From positions 186,001 to 250,000 of the forward strand of contig JANOZM010000004.1 of assembly GCA_031429355.1 (NCBI GenBank): a stretch of 64,000 nucleotides of DNA. Direction: 5' to 3'. The notes below the pieces were generated by a model. The model ran no database searches. It was not told where the DNA came from and saw only the letters and a list, made by a program, of their open reading frames with translations. Both the position numbers and the translations under genes were made by a program. Source of the stretch: JANOZM01 sp031429355 (GTDB lineage: Bacteria > Pseudomonadota > Gammaproteobacteria > Burkholderiales > Burkholderiaceae_E). Below are positions 41,626 to 50,659 of the stretch, piece after piece. Every line of letters begins with the position of its first letter. Position 1 is the stretch's first letter.

Positions 41626-44600
41626 TTGCACCCACACCCTACTGCCCAAGCGTTTAGTTCAGGCGAAACATTTCCAAGTGGATTAAAACCTCCAAATCCT
41701 GCTTGATCCCACACAACGCCTGTTCCGTAAATGAATCGAGGAGTCGAATGATACTTTTGCCCGATTTGATTTCCCCATTTACCGTCATCTTTTTGAAAGC
41801 GCCAGTATTTCTCAAGATGACTTCCTGTGACTTCAGACTTTTTACCATCATCAGCAACGCATGTATATCCAGCCGTAATGCGAATTGTTGTGCGTAGGAA
41901 ACTTTTATCGACATTTGAATTTTTGTAAACTTCCGGATTTGCGACACAACTGCAGAGACCAAAAGGATCCACATAACTTATCGGATTCCCCCCCACATAA
42001 GCATAAGTATTCAAGCCGCCCGCCAACCCAATGGGGTCGCTTTGAGTGTATCGACCTATGCTCGAATCATAATACCGATTCCAGTTGTACCAAAGTTCTG
42101 ATTCGCTATCGTAGTACTGACCAGGAAAACCAATATTGAGCACCTCGCCAGGATAAACAGTTCGATCAAACGCATTATTTGAGGCCCGCCAAACAATACC
42201 CGCTTTGCCATAATCGGTCATAAATTCAGGCCGCCCAAGGTGGTCGTTATGGACTGCATAAATATCGTTCCAGCGTTGAATACCTAGCAGCTGCCCTCCC
42301 ATCCAAATATAATTGGTTTGACCTTTGCTGTCTTCATAAAGTAGCTCGCCCGATGGGCCATAAATATATCGCGTTCCTGTAAAGCTTGCTCCTTTATAGA
42401 CTCGCTGATTTAATGCGTTGTTGCGATAGTCTCCAGCTAAAGCACCATCACGCCAAACCTGCGATAACCGATTAAACGAATCGTAAACATAACCGAATGT
42501 TTTTGCTGGTCCCGCACTACTTGCTGCGCGAGAGTCTGTCGTAATATTACCAACCGTATCATGAACAAATGCTCGTGCATTTGGCCCAGTCAAAGAAACG
42601 ATTCGGTTGTTACCGGCGCCGTAGTTATAGTAGGTTGTGCCACCCGGGTGCATTTCAGCGTGTCGATTACCACCATAATCGCTCCAATAAAGACGTGCGT
42701 TATTTTGTTTAGTTGCAGTGGCTAGTCGATCATTTGAATCATAGTTTAACGAGGTAGTTTGATCCGCATACAAATTGTCAATAATGCCGCTCACTGTGTT
42801 GGTGATATAAAAGCTGAAGTTTCTACTCATTACCCCAGTGGTATATAAACCCGATATTCGATAGTCTTGGTCCAACTCAACGCCACTGCTTTTGCCGTTT
42901 CCATAACGCCAGCCGTAAAGCGTGCTTGATGCTGGTTGATATAGCATTGAGTCGGCTAATGTGGGCCAATTAGGCTGATTACTACCGACCCTTGCAAGCC
43001 GTCCATAGCTATCGTAGCTGTAATTAAGCGTCAGTCCGTTTGGGTAAGTCATTTGCACTAAACGCCCCATCGCATCGTAATCCCAAGCAATTACGTAGTT
43101 CGCGCCATACACGTTTGTGTATTGACGTAGGAGTTCACCAGCTGCAGAAAATTCATATCTAGTCTCACCAGTATGGTCGTTAAGCCGTGTTAAATATCCT
43201 TTACCGTATGCACCTTCGTCATGTGTATAAAAGTTGGTCAAACCTGCCGCTGATTTAGAAGTCATTCGATTTAAACTATCGAAACCGTAAACGGTCGTTA
43301 TGCCGTTTTGTTTTGCTTCTGAAATTAGCCGGCCTGCATTATCGTAGCTATAAGTTGTTACCCCGGCGTCGGGGCTGACCGTTTGAATTTTTTCGCCAAA
43401 ACCGTTGTAAGTATAAGTTGTTCGCACTCCGCGCGCATCTTGAACGGCAGACAGTAATCCTTGCGTGTTGTATTCGTAAAAAACGTTTGACCCGTCCGGC
43501 GAAGTTACGCGCGTAAGCTGATTGCCTAGGTTGAAATAGTATTGATGCGTCCTACCCGCTGCATCGGTCTCGCGATCAAGATTTCCGTTGGCATCAAATA
43601 TTCTTGTAATACTCTGACCATTACTGCCGATTAACTTGGAGGGTGTTTCGAAAACGTTTAACCTGGTCGTACCAGAAAAAACTCCGGCACCGACTGGCGT
43701 TACTCCGTTAGTGTTAACGTTAGGAACGTGGCGGCCCGATTGCCTCGTATATGTGTTTGATGTTGGGTCGTAATAGGTGTATTGAAACTCGCCCACTGCA
43801 TTGCCTTGTGCCCACAAGCGACCGCCTGCCGTGTAGCGATAACGATCTACGCGGCCTGTAGGATATGCAATATCCGTGGCCCTACGCTCGCCATCGTAGT
43901 AATAGTTTACGGATCGAGCCCCTGTTGGCAGGCCAGCGGTAGCTGTAGCTGGTGCGCCGAATGCGTCGTAGCTAATCGTCGAACTAACACCGTTTACATT
44001 AGTTACAGTGGTTGGATAACCCAGTGCTGTATGGTTTGAAAATTGCGTTGTGTGTCCGATTTCGTTTTTAGAAGACGACGCAAAACCTAACGTGTTGTAT
44101 TGCTTTTCGGCGGTAACCCAACCGCTAGGTTGCAAGGTGTTGATTTTGGAATTTGCAAGGACTCCATTGGCGTGAAAGGCATAGTTGTAGGACTTTTGCC
44201 GTTGCTGTCCGTTCGTTAAGTCTGTCCAAACTTCACTGGCAAGCCAATTTTCCGACAACCCTCCGGAGTAAGTGTAGTTAACTTTAAGGTAGGCTGCGCC
44301 TTGTGCGTTTTTAAATATAGTTTCGCTTAAGTTATTACCAACCCAAGTATTTGACTCAGAAATACTTTGAGCCGTTGCAATTTGGGTTGTTTTTAGCTTA
44401 ACACGGCCGTTGACATCATTCACGTAAGTGGTTTCTGCTCCGTTAAAATCTGAGGTTCGCGCTAAAAAACCCAACGAATCGTAAAACAATGCACCCTGAG
44501 CTTCGGAACAAAAATCGGTAATAGGTCGAGTTTGCGAAAACAATCGTTTTTTTCCCGCAACAGTTCCGTAGACATACTTCGTTGTTTCGTTACGCTGATT

Positions 44601-45749
44601 AGTAACGTCGACAGTATTGTCACCAATATAAACAAAGCTTTCGAAATCTGTTCCGTCGGCCAACCCTGATCGAGCAACTCGTCCATCAGGGAAATAACTG
44701 TAGCGTGTCACACGAACGCCGTCTACTGAGTAGCCCGTTAGTGCGTTTGGCTTTGCCGCTATTCCAGCTTCGTAGTGATAGTTGATTACACCTCGGTTGC
44801 CAGTTGGAGGAATGACTGCAGACAAGCGCTTTGCAGAATCGTATTGATAATTCCACCAACTTCCGTCGGGTGCAATAACACGTGTTACTCGATCCGCGGT
44901 CCAAACAAACTGCACCAGTTGCCCAGCGCCGTTAACAATTGATTGAAGTAACGCGCCTGCATAATTGAACTGATAAAGTAATCGCGATGAGTCTGTAATC
45001 CTGAAAATTTTCCGCGTGTAAGAGTCGTATTCATAAATAATCGCTCCAATTTTTACTGAAAATAGCGAACTATCTATTTCAGCGTAGCCGCGCTGTGAAA
45101 AATCGGAATTAATATTCCCTTTTATTCTGTAGACCGGTGACGATCCTGCTAAAGGACGGGCGTATGTAAAAGCGGCTCCATCTGGCATGGTTACTTGGAC
45201 CTCGTTGGGAACGCAGCCACCAAAATCCATTTCACCATCGGCAAATTTTTTACACGCGGCTGAAAACTTAAGGTCGGGATAATCTAGGCTGCTTAGCCAA
45301 TTTTTACCAAACAGACGTGAACCGCTACTCGAATCATTTGCTCTGTACGTTCTTGACAAAGTCATTGGAACAGTTGAAGCGTGTGTAAAATCTAGTTGAT
45401 CTAAATATTTTTCGCCAGTAGATATGATTACTGGCTTCCCAGTTGTAGGCTCTGCAATGTCGCATTTATTTTTCGAAGAGTTGTTGTCAGCTTGTGACGA
45501 AGCTGTATCGACCCGCCGACCAGTCAGTGACTCATGATCGATCGACCGCCCTGTGTTCGAACCTCTGTCGCCGATGATTCGATCTCGATAGCCGTTTACA
45601 ACGACAGGGGGAAAGCTGTACACCGGTTCGATCTGGTCGGCTTTAACAACCGAAAAAAATGAACTTTGCGAAAAGACTAAAAGAATATAGAGAAGCGGTT
45701 TGGGCATTGCCATTAGCAAGGATTTTGTTGGGCTAAAAAAAGTATTCAA
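41622..45749 (-). CDS. Full-length Rhs (YD-repeat) protein with C-terminal toxin
   Basis: A 1375-residue protein. A Sec-type signal peptide (PKPLLYILLVFSQSSFFSVVKA) is followed by a DUF6531-like entry domain (GKPVIISTGEKYLDQLDFTHASTVPMTLSRTYRA). Many YD repeats come next (YDSAKRL, YDNAGRL, YDAMGRL, YDSYGRL), then the Rhs core end RYYDSSIGRYTQSDPIGLAGG. After VDPFGL lies a variable domain of about 105 residues (CSCVANPEVYKNS...NAWAVGCGCK) with Cys pairs at both ends. There is no PAAR domain, so it is probably Sec-exported rather than loaded on VgrG. TTG at 45749 gives the longest form; ATG at 45713 gives a tighter signal peptide. Toxin activity is unknown. Confidence 0.88.
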   Translation of the reverse strand: MNTFFSPTKSLLMAMPKPLLYILLVFSQSSFFSVVKADQIEPVYSFPPVVVNGYRDRIIGDRGSNTGRSIDHESLTGRRVDTASSQADNNSSKNKCDIAEPTTGKPVIISTGEKYLDQLDFTHASTVPMTLSRTYRANDSSSGSRLFGKNWLSSLDYPDLKFSAACKKFADGEMDFGGCVPNEVQVTMPDGAAFTYARPLAGSSPVYRIKGNINSDFSQRGYAEIDSSLFSVKIGAIIYEYDSYTRKIFRITDSSRLLYQFNYAGALLQSIVNGAGQLVQFVWTADRVTRVIAPDGSWWNYQYDSAKRLSAVIPPTGNRGVINYHYEAGIAAKPNALTGYSVDGVRVTRYSYFPDGRVARSGLADGTDFESFVYIGDNTVDVTNQRNETTKYVYGTVAGKKRLFSQTRPITDFCSEAQGALFYDSLGFLARTSDFNGAETTYVNDVNGRVKLKTTQIATAQSISESNTWVGNNLSETIFKNAQGAAYLKVNYTYSGGLSENWLASEVWTDLTNGQQRQKSYNYAFHANGVLANSKINTLQPSGWVTAEKQYNTLGFASSSKNEIGHTTQFSNHTALGYPTTVTNVNGVSSTISYDAFGAPATATAGLPTGARSVNYYYDGERRATDIAYPTGRVDRYRYTAGGRLWAQGNAVGEFQYTYYDPTSNTYTRQSGRHVPNVNTNGVTPVGAGVFSGTTRLNVFETPSKLIGSNGQSITRIFDANGNLDRETDAAGRTHQYYFNLGNQLTRVTSPDGSNVFYEYNTQGLLSAVQDARGVRTTYTYNGFGEKIQTVSPDAGVTTYSYDNAGRLISEAKQNGITTVYGFDSLNRMTSKSAAGLTNFYTHDEGAYGKGYLTRLNDHTGETRYEFSAAGELLRQYTNVYGANYVIAWDYDAMGRLVQMTYPNGLTLNYSYDSYGRLARVGSNQPNWPTLADSMLYQPASSTLYGWRYGNGKSSGVELDQDYRISGLYTTGVMSRNFSFYITNTVSGIIDNLYADQTTSLNYDSNDRLATATKQNNARLYWSDYGGNRHAEMHPGGTTYYNYGAGNNRIVSLTGPNARAFVHDTVGNITTDSRAASSAGPAKTFGYVYDSFNRLSQVWRDGALAGDYRNNALNQRVYKGASFTGTRYIYGPSGELLYEDSKGQTNYIWMGGQLLGIQRWNDIYAVHNDHLGRPEFMTDYGKAGIVWRASNNAFDRTVYPGEVLNIGFPGQYYDSESELWYNWNRYYDSSIGRYTQSDPIGLAGGLNTYAYVGGNPISYVDPFGLCSCVANPEVYKNSNVDKSFLRTTIRITAGYTCVADDGKKSEVTGSHLEKYWRFQKDDGKWGNQIGQKYHSTPRFIYGTGVVWDQAGFGGFNPLGNVSPELNAWAVGCGCK
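41969..42020 (-). repeat. Rhs core end, copy 1 (in the functional gene)
   Basis: Encodes GGLNTYAYVGGNPISYVDP, the last conserved part before the variable toxin. Homologous recombination here with the displaced copies at 41224, 39648 or 38854 could swap the toxin domain. Confidence 0.8.
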
Positions 45750-46387
45750 GTCTTACTCACTTTCTCTAAAGAACAGCGCGTTTGCGCTGGATAAAATGCA
45801 GTTTTCTACAGCTTACTGATAAAAGTACGGCTTCAGTTCAGCAATAAGTAACTTAAATTGAGATTGAATTTAGTAGCAAATTCTACTCTTTTCGATCCTC
45901 GCTTTTTTTGACGATCGATTTGGGTAATCGATATTAAATTTTAGCCAAAAAGCCCAATAAATTAGAGGTTAATCATTGCTTACTGACGAATTAGGTTGCG
46001 AACCAAAAGTTGAATCAATTAGCAACCGTGAACAAGACATTAAAAAGCTGCAACCACTTAATACTAGTCGCATCAAAACAGTCCTACAACTAGGCCAAAC
46101 GGACTATTGACTTTTCCAAAAAGGCCCGTCTGGTTTTGAAGTAAGCCTACGGCAACACCCGAAGAACTATGGTTAAAGTCGTCAGGGATGATTAGCAATC
46201 AAAATCTGTACTGATCAGCATAAGAAAATTTAACTGTAATTTGCACTAGATTTTTGAGATAGTGTCATCAAGTGAGCGAAGCATGAGAATCGGTTATGGA
46301 TGCGAAGCGTATTTACAAACAATTCGCGAAGAGCCATTGCATCGAAAACTCATTGACAATTATTATTTGAGAAAAGTAGAAGCAACC
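45750..46387. other. Intergenic region upstream of the Rhs gene
   Basis: These 638 bases are AT-rich. I find no gene with support. A short plus-strand frame starting at a TTG near 45976 (about 44 codons) has no ribosome binding site and no family. The Rhs promoter should lie in the part next to 45750. No transposase or vgrG remnant was recognised. Confidence 0.4.
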
Positions 46388-46622
46388 ATGAGAACTACAA
46401 TTATTGTTACTTGCAATGCTTCGCGGGCGGTTTTACTACCTGGAGAATTGCGTTTTCCAGCATCCGTTAAGATAGTAGAAATATGTGCGCTAGGTAACGA
46501 AATAATTATTTCGCCCGTTGGCGTGACACGGGACAGATTTTTTTTCTGATGGCCCTCACCCAAGTGAGGATGCGTTTTTCAAACGAGCTTCGCAATCGCA
46601 AACAACCCGTGATTCGTTTTAA
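46388..46622 (+). pseudogene. VapB-type antitoxin, frameshifted
   Basis: The frame begins MRTTIIVTCNASRAVLLPGELRFPASVKIVEICALGNEIIISPVG, the AbrB-like domain of VapB (compare SNRSQAVRLPKAVAFP and ISPAGE). At a run of eight T (46538-46545) it stops after DRFFF. Removing one T restores FSDGPHPSEDAFFKRASQSQ to a stop at 46620-46622, which is the normal VapB tail with its FxDGP motif. No vapC follows; the next gene is on the other strand. This is a solitary, decayed antitoxin gene. Confidence 0.72.
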
Positions 46623-46653
46623 AAAGCACGTGTTCGTCGGGTTGAAAACTAAG

Positions 46654-47937
46654 TTACGAACTAAATTCAATAACAGTTTCCCTAGCCCGTAACCGTTCAA
46701 CCAACACATGCCCAAAAGCGGTTGCGGGCGTCAAAACCCCTCCCGCATTTTTTCCACCGGGCAGTTCATTTAACTGCTCAATTAATGCCATAGCCGATTC
46801 GCAAACAAACTTTGTTGTAGCGCGATTGCCGGGGTCGCCTTGGGTACTCATCTTGCCGCGTAATTTTTTGCCTGATGCCGAGGTGGCGATGTAATCGCAC
46901 TTAAATCCACCTTCGTTCATGTCTTTTTCGCTCGGGCCTTGGCCTGGGGCTGGGCCGTATTTAAGCGCTAGTTTGCGGATTGGACTAAATTGCATTCCAA
47001 CAGCACCCGCGCCTAAACCCCACGCAAAAGTTCCTGCTAATGCGGCTGCTTTAGCGCCTCTGCCAAAGCGCATATATTCTTGATATTTAAAATTGTCGCC
47101 ATAGACGGCGCCGCTGTTTTTGTTTGCGTTTTTGTTTGCGCTCTTGTTTGTACCGTTACTGCCTCCGCTGCTTGCTGAAGCCAAATACAAAGCCGCACTG
47201 CGTCTAACTACTCGAGTATTAATCGTGGCCATAATAAACGGCCCAATCCATGCATCAAATTCGGCATCTTGCTTAGGTAACAAAACATCTTGGTGACCGT
47301 CTTTACTATAGGGTCTTGTGTTGGGTGGATTAAGCAAAAACAAATCTCTTGCGGCTTTTGCATCTTGATTGGTCGACATAATGTTTGCTAGTGATGCCAG
47401 CGTGCCGCCGTTTAAACCGCCCTTCATAGAAAACGCGGCGCGCACTTGCACGCAAGGCTCGTTATAGCGCGATTGAATTTCACTTGCTGCTAAGAAAGCA
47501 CCAATGTCCGACGGCACCGAATCGAACCCGCAGCACGGCACAATGCGCGTGCCGTCTTGTGACGCTTGTGCGTGGTACAAATCGATCATTTGTTTAACCC
47601 ACGGCGTCTCGCCCGTGATGTCGACGTAATGTGTTTTCGCTTTGACGCAAGCGGCTACTAAGCCACTGCCATACAAGGCGAAGGGGCCTGCCGAACTAAG
47701 CACTACGCGTGCCCGTCGTGCTAACTGGTCCAGCGCCTCTTGTGCGTCGGCGGCCGCTACAATAACTTGATTTTGGCCGTGAAGGCCGTTGATATGCGCT
47801 ACTGCCTCAAGCTTTTTTTTATCACGCCCGGCAACGGCAATGCGTAACTCGGGGTAGTGTTGGCGCATATAGGCAACGGTTTGTTTACCCACAAAACCGG
47901 TAGCGCCGTACAACACACAATCAAACTCGCGTTTCAT
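46654..47937 (-). CDS. Saccharopine-dehydrogenase-like NAD(P)-binding reductase
   Basis: A 427-residue protein of the saccharopine dehydrogenase/trans-acting enoyl reductase family. FDCVLYGATGFVGKQTVAYM is the Rossmann motif (GxTGFxG). VVLSSAGPFALYGSGLVAACV, THYVDITGETPWVKQMI and IVPCCGFDSVPSDIGAFLA are family blocks also seen in mycobacterial Rv2953-type enoyl reductases. Residues around 285-300 are a low-complexity Asn/Lys/Ser insert. ATG at 47937 is preceded by GAAGGTGG. Substrate unknown; lipid metabolism is plausible. Confidence 0.82.
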   Translation of the reverse strand: MKREFDCVLYGATGFVGKQTVAYMRQHYPELRIAVAGRDKKKLEAVAHINGLHGQNQVIVAAADAQEALDQLARRARVVLSSAGPFALYGSGLVAACVKAKTHYVDITGETPWVKQMIDLYHAQASQDGTRIVPCCGFDSVPSDIGAFLAASEIQSRYNEPCVQVRAAFSMKGGLNGGTLASLANIMSTNQDAKAARDLFLLNPPNTRPYSKDGHQDVLLPKQDAEFDAWIGPFIMATINTRVVRRSAALYLASASSGGSNGTNKSANKNANKNSGAVYGDNFKYQEYMRFGRGAKAAALAGTFAWGLGAGAVGMQFSPIRKLALKYGPAPGQGPSEKDMNEGGFKCDYIATSASGKKLRGKMSTQGDPGNRATTKFVCESAMALIEQLNELPGGKNAGGVLTPATAFGHVLVERLRARETVIEFSS

Positions 47938-47962
47938 ACGCCACCTTCGATTTTGTAGACAA

Positions 47963-48859
47963 TTAGTTATTAAGATACTTCTTTGCAGCTTTAAGAATAG
48001 CACTGGTCAACCGATGCGCAGCGCTAGTCTCTCGCGACCAATGCTGCCAAAACAAAGGGACGTCCACCGTTTTGCCAGGAAATAAATCGACTAATTGTTT
48101 AGCCTTAAACACTTCGGGGCTTTGGATCGTTGCCTCTAGTCCCCAACCAATGCCACTCACAAGCGCCTGATGAAAACCATCTACCGCCGGAATGTAATGC
48201 CGTGCATATTGAATACCGCGCAAACCAAAATGTTGCGCTAAAAATAAATCTTGCAAGCCATCTTTGCGATTAAAGCAAACCGCTGGGTAACTGAGTAAAT
48301 CGTGAATCTGAATCGTGCGATTGCCTTTGCGCAATAGCTGCCTTAGTGCCGGTGAGGCAACGCATCGATACCGCATTGAACCCAAGGGTTGCGCGATACA
48401 ACCAGCCACCGCTTTTTCTTGCGTAGTAATGCAGCCCACAACCGCGCCCTCTTTTAGTAACGCCAACGTATGGTCTTGATCGTCGATGTGAATATCAATT
48501 AGCAAATGCTGCGATAGCAATTCAACTTTTAGCCCCGGTAAAAACCAAGAATTTATAGAGTCCGCATTGACGGCTACGGCTAATTGGCTTTGGCCTTTGC
48601 TCGCCGGTTGCAAGCGCTCTTTTAGATCGGTGTTTAATAATTCGAGCTGACGAATATGCGCCAGCACCATGCGCCCCGCAGGCGTTGCTTTTACAGTCTT
48701 GCCCCGTGTTACTAAGCGTTGCCCAACGGCCTCTTCTAGTGCTTTAACGCGTAAACTAATAGCCGCTAAAGACATGTTTAATGATTCGGCAGCGCCTGTA
48801 AAACTGGAATGCACCAGCACTTGCGATAGTGCATCCAACTGCCGCGGTTCTAAATTCAT
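47963..48859 (-). CDS. argP: LysR-type regulator ArgP (IciA/LysG)
   Basis: A 298-residue LysR-family protein. The N-terminal helix-turn-helix is DALSQVLVHSSFTGAAESLNMSLAAISLRVKALEEAVGQRL. The effector domain has VAVNADSINSWFLPGL, which is characteristic of ArgP/LysG. ArgP senses lysine and arginine and activates the exporter argO. Here argO is divergent, with 121 bases between the starts, the classic arrangement. The assignment rests on both motif and context. Confidence 0.92.
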   Translation of the reverse strand: MNLEPRQLDALSQVLVHSSFTGAAESLNMSLAAISLRVKALEEAVGQRLVTRGKTVKATPAGRMVLAHIRQLELLNTDLKERLQPASKGQSQLAVAVNADSINSWFLPGLKVELLSQHLLIDIHIDDQDHTLALLKEGAVVGCITTQEKAVAGCIAQPLGSMRYRCVASPALRQLLRKGNRTIQIHDLLSYPAVCFNRKDGLQDLFLAQHFGLRGIQYARHYIPAVDGFHQALVSGIGWGLEATIQSPEVFKAKQLVDLFPGKTVDVPLFWQHWSRETSAAHRLTSAILKAAKKYLNN

Positions 48860-48980
48860 GATTGAGTATTTCTCAATAAGCCTAAGTAATATTCAATTCT
48901 ATTGAATCAAAGTCAACTTAGCTATACATTCCAATCCTAGTAACCCAACCACCTATCTTTATTACATCTTGTTAGCTCTT

Positions 48981-49610
48981 ATGTCTGCCCTCGCTGCTGG
49001 CTTTACTTTAAGCCTCTCCCTTATTATGGCCATTGGCCCCCAAAACGCCCACGTCTTACGTATGGGGCTGGCCCGTCGGCATTTAATAATTACCGTGCTG
49101 GCGTGCGCTATTACCGACGTTATTCTGATTGGCCTAGGTGTTTTAGGTTTTGCAAAAATTAGCGCCCTATCGCCAGTGCTGCACAACACCATTGCTATCG
49201 GTGCGTTTGCATTTTTAGTTTGGTACGGTTTTCAGGCGGCGCAACGCGCAGCCAAACCCAATCACGATGCGCTAAAAGCGGCCGAAAAAGCGCTGCCAAA
49301 CAGTGTAAAAAGCGCCTTAATGACGGCCCTAGTATTCTCGTGGTTAAACCCGCACGCGTGGCTAGACACAGCTGTCTTAATTGGCACTGCATCGTTAGCG
49401 TACAGCCAGCCCAACAACTTCGCCTTTGGCGTGGGCGCTGCGATTGCATCGTTTGTATGGTTCTGTGGTCTGGCTTGGATCGCGGCGCGTTTATCACGGC
49501 ATTTAGCAAAGCCTGCAACATGGCGCGCGATTGATTGTTTGGTTGCAGTAACGATGTGGGGTACTGCGGTTTGGGTGGCTGTAGATTTGTATAGGCGGGT
49601 AGTTGGTTAG
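48981..49610 (+). CDS. argO: LysE/ArgO-family amino-acid exporter
   Basis: A 209-residue inner-membrane protein with about six helices. GFTLSLSLIMAIGPQNAHVLRMGL is the LysE opening with the conserved GPQNxxVLRxGL, and FSWLNPHAWLDTAVLIG is the second family motif. It exports arginine and/or lysine. ATG at 48981 is chosen over TTG at 48969. It is divergent from argP, its expected activator. Confidence 0.92.
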   Translation: MSALAAGFTLSLSLIMAIGPQNAHVLRMGLARRHLIITVLACAITDVILIGLGVLGFAKISALSPVLHNTIAIGAFAFLVWYGFQAAQRAAKPNHDALKAAEKALPNSVKSALMTALVFSWLNPHAWLDTAVLIGTASLAYSQPNNFAFGVGAAIASFVWFCGLAWIAARLSRHLAKPATWRAIDCLVAVTMWGTAVWVAVDLYRRVVG

Positions 49611-49647
49611 CTGTAGTCGCAACGAAGAGTAGAGCCGACGAAACAAT

Positions 49648-49995
49648 TTACTTTTTGGTTCGCACGTAAAACTCTAGGCCAACACGATTGATATGTTCTT
49701 CAAGCTCCGGATGTTTAAGCATTTTGTAAATCGACAGATCAACCTTGTAAGGCAAGAGTAAATCATCAATTAGGTCGTTTACGTCTGCCAAGGTTTTTTG
49801 ATCTAAATCGACATCAACGACCGTTAAATCGATATCGGAGCCGGTTTTAAAATTACCCTTTGCGCGCGAGCCGTAAATTAAAACCCGCTCGATAGGTTTG
49901 ATGCTTTCAAAAACAGCACAAATCTTTTTGCAAGTACTTTCGGGTAAGCCAAAGCGGTTAACTGTAGCGATGTTTACCGATTTATTCGCTTGCAT
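49648..49995 (-). CDS. MNT-type nucleotidyltransferase (antitoxin of HEPN/MNT pair)
   Basis: A 115-residue minimal nucleotidyltransferase. LIYGSRAKGNFKTGSDIDLTVVDVD carries the GSx10DxD active site. ATG at 49995 overlaps the HEPN gene by 14 bases. In HEPN/MNT modules this enzyme AMPylates and silences the HEPN ribonuclease, and the active-site residues are present. It follows HEPN in the operon, as in HI0073/HI0074-type pairs. Confidence 0.88.
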   Translation of the reverse strand: MQANKSVNIATVNRFGLPESTCKKICAVFESIKPIERVLIYGSRAKGNFKTGSDIDLTVVDVDLDQKTLADVNDLIDDLLLPYKVDLSIYKMLKHPELEEHINRVGLEFYVRTKK

Positions 49996-50404
49996 AACGC
50001 TGCCCAAATTTTTTCGCAAAATCCGCAAATTCTTTAGAGAATCGATTCACAATATCTTCGGCTATTGATGTGGCTACTTCGAGATTGTAGGTGTGAGAGG
50101 TCAAATTCCGTGCCTTAATCATATCCATCCAGACTTCTCCATCCGAAATCAGCTCGTTAGCAAAAGCCTCTCGAGTAGCATTTTTTGATCCAATAATTCC
50201 ATTAAAACCTTGTTCTTCGAGGTAATCTTTTAAAACATTCCAAGAAAGTTCGTGGGTAATCTCAAATCCTTGAATCAGACCTTGCTTCTCTAGATCTGAT
50301 AATGGACGTTGGTTGGATAAATCAATAGCTGCGCTTAAGCTATTCCACGCTTTCGTGTAATTGTTAAATCTTTGCTTCCAACGAATATCGTTTTTTTGGT
50401 CCAT
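49982..50404 (-). CDS. HEPN-domain protein (toxin of HEPN/MNT pair)
   Basis: A 140-residue helical protein of the 'nucleotidyltransferase substrate binding' family: RWKQRFNNYTKAWNSLSAAI, ELSWNVLKDYLEEQGF, TREAFANELI, and the motif ARNLTSHTYN, which carries the Arg-x4-His pair of HEPN ribonucleases. The third conserved Tyr/Asn are also present (HTYN). It is translated just before the nucleotidyltransferase. About 255 bases upstream hold no gene. Confidence 0.87.
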   Translation of the reverse strand: MDQKNDIRWKQRFNNYTKAWNSLSAAIDLSNQRPLSDLEKQGLIQGFEITHELSWNVLKDYLEEQGFNGIIGSKNATREAFANELISDGEVWMDMIKARNLTSHTYNLEVATSIAEDIVNRFSKEFADFAKKFGQRYASE

Positions 50405-50659
50405 GAGTCGTAATCTTTCTGTTTTCCCCTAGAAATAGTTGGGGGAGCAAGCCGACTGACCCATACTAAATTGTGCGTCAGCTATGCCGTTCTGTATTTT
50501 AGAGCCAATAAAACAATAAGGTTAATCCTAAGTCAAGTGGAAGCGAACATTGCGGACAATAAAACAAGACTAACTTGCGATACATTTTGCTTTCGTGGTC
50601 TTTGCGGTTTATTGCTTTATATCGCCAGGGTTAAATTCAAGCTCCGAACATCGGTTTAA

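Noticed and set aside
45976..46110. 44-codon frame upstream of the Rhs gene starting at a TTG
   Set aside because: No ribosome binding site, no recognisable similarity, and composition like the surrounding intergenic DNA.
47095..47165. Low-complexity GTTTTTGTTTGCGTTT tract, considered as a mobile repeat
   Set aside because: It encodes the Asn/Lys/Ser insert of the reductase in frame and has no inverted ends.
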